From the NCBI RefSeq assembly GCF_013364215.1, contig NZ_CP054923.1:2232001-2296000 (forward strand): 64,000 nt of DNA. Reading direction: 5' to 3'. The position numbers were made by a program, and so were the translations under genes. This stretch comes from Verrucosispora sp. NA02020. Its GTDB lineage: Bacteria; Actinomycetota; Actinomycetes; Mycobacteriales; Micromonosporaceae. A model generated the notes under the pieces. It made no database searches. It was not told where the DNA came from and saw only the letters and a list, made by a program, of their open reading frames with translations. Of the stretch, positions 61,674 to 64,000 are shown one piece after another (positions within the stretch are counted from its first letter, which is position 1; each line of letters starts with the position of its first letter).

Positions 61674-62600
61674 TCACTCCGGAGGTGGTATCCGGCGGTC
61701 GAGGCGGTGACGCAGTTCCTCGGGGAGTAGCTCCCGCAGTTGCTCGGGCAGCAGCGGCAGGTCCAGCAGGCTCAGCTTGAGCTGGCTGCGCTCCTGGAAG
61801 CGACCGGGGTCGAGGCGTACCACCAGGCCCGCGTCGTGCCGGTAGCGGATGTCGACCGCGCCGGAGGTCGACCTCTCGCGGATCAGCAGCCCGTCGACCT
61901 CCACCGCCACCGGCCCGGAGCCGGGCCGCAGCTCCAGCCGCACGTTCTCGTCGGGGGAGAGCACCACGGCACGGGAGATGCCGGACATCGGCGCGCTCGG
62001 GGTCACCACGACCGCCCGGGTGGCCGGGGAGATCAACGGCCCGCCTGCGGCATAGCTGTAGGCCGTCGACCCGGCCGGCGTGCTGACCACCACCGCGTCG
62101 CAGCGGTAGTAGCCGTAGCGGCGCCCGTCGACGGCCAGGGTGGCGGTGACGAAACCCTGGCCGGGCGCGCGGATCAGCGCGATGTCGTTGAACGCGACCA
62201 CGTCGTCGCCGCACACGTCGCAGGCCAGGCAACTGTGCCCCGCCACGGTGTAGTCCCGGGTCAGCAGCCGGTCCAGTGCCGCCGGCACCTCCGGCGGCTC
62301 CACCTCGACCAGGAACCCGACCTTGCCCAGGTGCACGCCGAGCACCGGCTTGGGGTCGTTCACGGCCATCCGGAGCGCGCCCAGCATGGTGCCGTCCCCG
62401 CCGATGCTGATCAGCACGTCGGAGCGGGCGACGAGGTCCGCCGCCGACATCGCCTGGACCGAGTCGGGGACCCGGTGGCGGTCCTCGACGCGTACGGCCA
62501 GGGTGGCGTCGTGCCGGACGGCCCAGGCCGCGATGGTGTCCACCACGGGCGAGGTGTCCCGGGTGGGATGGAGCACCAGCCCGAGCCGGATTCCGTCCAT
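61674..62600 (-). CDS. nadK: NAD kinase
   Basis: A 308-residue enzyme that phosphorylates NAD to NADP. GGDGT at residues 67-71 is the catalytic motif, with the conserved Asp. STPAGSTAYSYAAGGPLI (about 168-185) binds the substrate. VGFLVEVEP and the C-terminal beta-sandwich complete the family. The protein is slightly longer at the C-terminus than bacterial averages, with a Leu/Pro/Arg-rich tail. Actinobacteria commonly carry a second NadK paralogue; which one this is cannot be decided here. Confidence 0.93.
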   Translation of the reverse strand: MDGIRLGLVLHPTRDTSPVVDTIAAWAVRHDATLAVRVEDRHRVPDSVQAMSAADLVARSDVLISIGGDGTMLGALRMAVNDPKPVLGVHLGKVGFLVEVEPPEVPAALDRLLTRDYTVAGHSCLACDVCGDDVVAFNDIALIRAPGQGFVTATLAVDGRRYGYYRCDAVVVSTPAGSTAYSYAAGGPLISPATRAVVVTPSAPMSGISRAVVLSPDENVRLELRPGSGPVAVEVDGLLIRERSTSGAVDIRYRHDAGLVVRLDPGRFQERSQLKLSLLDLPLLPEQLRELLPEELRHRLDRRIPPPE

Positions 62601-62802
62601 GTGCTCAGCTCACCACAGTCCGGTCGGTCGCACCGGGCCTACCGGCCCACGTCCGTCAATTGCGTATGCGAGTTCTGTTGCCCGCGATGTGACGACCATT
62701 CGCGAATTCGCCTCGCGGTGTCGCCTGTCTGGCATTCGTCGACCACGATGCTATTTTGGCTATTCCGTCTCGACCCCGAACGAATATCGCGGAGGCCGAC
62801 GT
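62601..62802. other. Intergenic region with a perfect palindrome before the GT4 gene
   Basis: GCGAATTCGC at 62702-62711 is a perfect 10-base palindrome. A short AT-rich block (GCTATTTTGGCTATTCC, about 62751-62767) lies 36-50 bases before the GT4 start and may be its -10 region. I see nothing else. Confidence 0.4.
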
Positions 62803-64000
62803 ATGAGTGGTGAGCCGGGCCAGGTTCGCGTTCGAGAGGCGACGTTTCCACCGCCCGGTCGGCAACCGGCGGGTCATGGTGCGAACGGACGCCGTCCCGT
62901 CGTGCCGCCGCGCCGACGGGTCGCCCTGGTGACGCACGGACTGCACCGCAACGGCGGGGTGGGCTCGGTGGTCGACTGGCTGTACGAGGGGTTGACCGCC
63001 TCCGGCCGGTACACCGTGGACGTGCACGACCTGGCGACGTCCGTCCGGGACACCGCCAGCCGGCGGTTGCTGGCACCCCGGTCCTGGCGGCGCGCCAGCC
63101 TGCTGCGTCGATGCGACACGGTGCCGCACGAGCGGTACTGGGGCGCCAACGCGGTCGAGGTGGAGGCCATGCGGTACCGGCCCCGGTCGGAGCTGACCGC
63201 CGCGTTGTCCGGATACGACTGCATCCAGGTCGTCTGCGGTACGCCCGCCTGGGCTGCTCCGGTGCTCGCCGCCGGTCCGCCGGTCGTGGTGCAGATGGCG
63301 ACGCTCGTCGCGTGGGAACGGGCCCACCGTCCACTGCGGCCCTGGCGTCCGGCGGACCTCTGGCGCGCGGCGATGACCCGGCTCACCTCCCGGATCGAGC
63401 GGTCGGCGCTCGGCGCGGCGGACGCGGTCCTGGTGGAGAACCAGGTGATCTTCGACTGGGTGGAGTCGCTCGGACTGCCGAACGTGCTGCTCGCGCCCCC
63501 CGGCGTGGACACCGCCCGGTTCGTCCCGTCGCCGTCCGGCTGGCGTGCCGACGGATACCTGCTCTCGGTCTGCCGGCTCGGCGATCCCCGCAAGGGGCTC
63601 GACCGGATGGTCCGGGCCTATACCGAGGCCCTACGACGTCGGCCGGACCTGCCACCGCTCGTCCTCGCCGGCAGGGGGCGCCTCACCCCGGGCGTCGCGG
63701 CGCTCGTCGCGGGGACCGGACTGGGTGATCGGGTCCAGGTACGGGCCGACGTCCCCGCCGACGAACTCGTGGCGTTGTACCAGGGCGCGTCCGTCTTCCT
63801 CCAGACCTCCTACGAGGAGGGACTCGGCCTCTCCGCCGTGGAGGCGATGGCGTGTGGTCTGCCGACGGTGATCACGGCCACCCACGGCGCGCGCGAGTGC
63901 GTCGCCGACGGCCGGACCGGCTGGTTGGTACCCCTCGAACCCGCCGACGAGGTGAGCGACGCCGTCGCGGCCCGGCTGCTGGACATCCTGGACACCTCCG
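62803..64000 (+). CDS. Family 4 glycosyltransferase, cut by the window edge
   Basis: At least 399 codons, with no stop before the window ends. The ATG at 62803 has GGAGG seven bases upstream. N-terminal VALVTHGLHRNGGVGSVVDWL (about 40-60) and C-terminal LSVCRLGDPRKGLDRMVRAY, FLQTSYEEGLGLSAVEAMACG and TGWLVP are GT4 landmarks, including the E-x7-E pair. It would transfer a sugar from a nucleotide donor in a surface polysaccharide pathway. The acceptor is unknown. The C-terminus is missing. Confidence 0.9.
   Translation, partial: MSGEPGQVRVREATFPPPGRQPAGHGANGRRPVVPPRRRVALVTHGLHRNGGVGSVVDWLYEGLTASGRYTVDVHDLATSVRDTASRRLLAPRSWRRASLLRRCDTVPHERYWGANAVEVEAMRYRPRSELTAALSGYDCIQVVCGTPAWAAPVLAAGPPVVVQMATLVAWERAHRPLRPWRPADLWRAAMTRLTSRIERSALGAADAVLVENQVIFDWVESLGLPNVLLAPPGVDTARFVPSPSGWRADGYLLSVCRLGDPRKGLDRMVRAYTEALRRRPDLPPLVLAGRGRLTPGVAALVAGTGLGDRVQVRADVPADELVALYQGASVFLQTSYEEGLGLSAVEAMACGLPTVITATHGARECVADGRTGWLVPLEPADEVSDAVAARLLDILDTS

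Overview
The window comes from a high-GC actinobacterium, most likely Micromonospora or a close relative in the Micromonosporaceae. The evidence is very high third-position GC, frequent GTG and TTG starts, many leaderless promoters (TANNNT about 6-7 bases before the start codon), and actinobacterial gene sets: GlgE-type alpha-glucan synthesis, a second type IIA topoisomerase pair, and a c-di-AMP riboswitch in front of a secreted cysteine peptidase. Placing it in Micromonospora rests partly on recalled dispersed palindromes and is an inference.

Layout. 1-5.2 kb holds housekeeping and accessory genes: siderophore-interacting flavoprotein, 2H phosphoesterase, zinc alcohol dehydrogenase, two hypothetical proteins and a secreted SGNH hydrolase. 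5.5-10.1 kb holds topoisomerase IV/gyrase-like subunits B and A. 10.4-24.6 kb is a surface-sugar locus with all six pseudaminic acid steps (PseB, C, H, G, I, F), a methyltransferase-like protein, a GT2 glycosyltransferase and a polysaccharide pyruvyl transferase. In its middle is a divergent cassette of acyl carrier protein, AMP-forming ligase, SDR reductase and a phosphopantetheinyl-transferase-like protein. 24.8-29.1 kb holds an OafA-like acyltransferase, two small membrane proteins and the riboswitch-controlled C39-like peptidase. 29.3-39.6 kb is a teichoic-acid-type locus: two TagB/TagF-like polymerases, a fused CDP-ribitol synthase (cytidylyltransferase plus SDR), a TagG/TagH-like exporter, a TetR regulator and a large membrane protein. 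39.8-48.5 kb holds a two-component system facing an orphan TAXI lipoprotein, YaaA, a PMT-like membrane protein, an App1-like phosphatase and a secreted protein made of an internal duplication. 49.2-59.5 kb is alpha-glucan metabolism (GlgB, GlgE, GlgM, GlgC, Pgm) interrupted by two regulators. 59.6-64 kb holds a CapD/FlaA1-like dehydratase, NAD kinase and a GT4 glycosyltransferase that runs off the edge.

How it works together. The 10-40 kb region reads as a cell-envelope island: CMP-pseudaminic acid and CDP-ribitol precursors, glycosyl- and glycerophospho-transferases, pyruvyl and acyl decoration, and ABC export. The ACP cassette may supply an unusual acyl group for the pseudaminic acid or polymer. 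The glg genes convert glucose-6-phosphate to ADP-glucose, maltose-1-phosphate and branched alpha-glucan.

Intergenic DNA is rich in palindromes. At least three dispersed repeat families are visible, one with 12-bp terminal inverted repeats. Some copies supply stop codons or are read through by coding frames.
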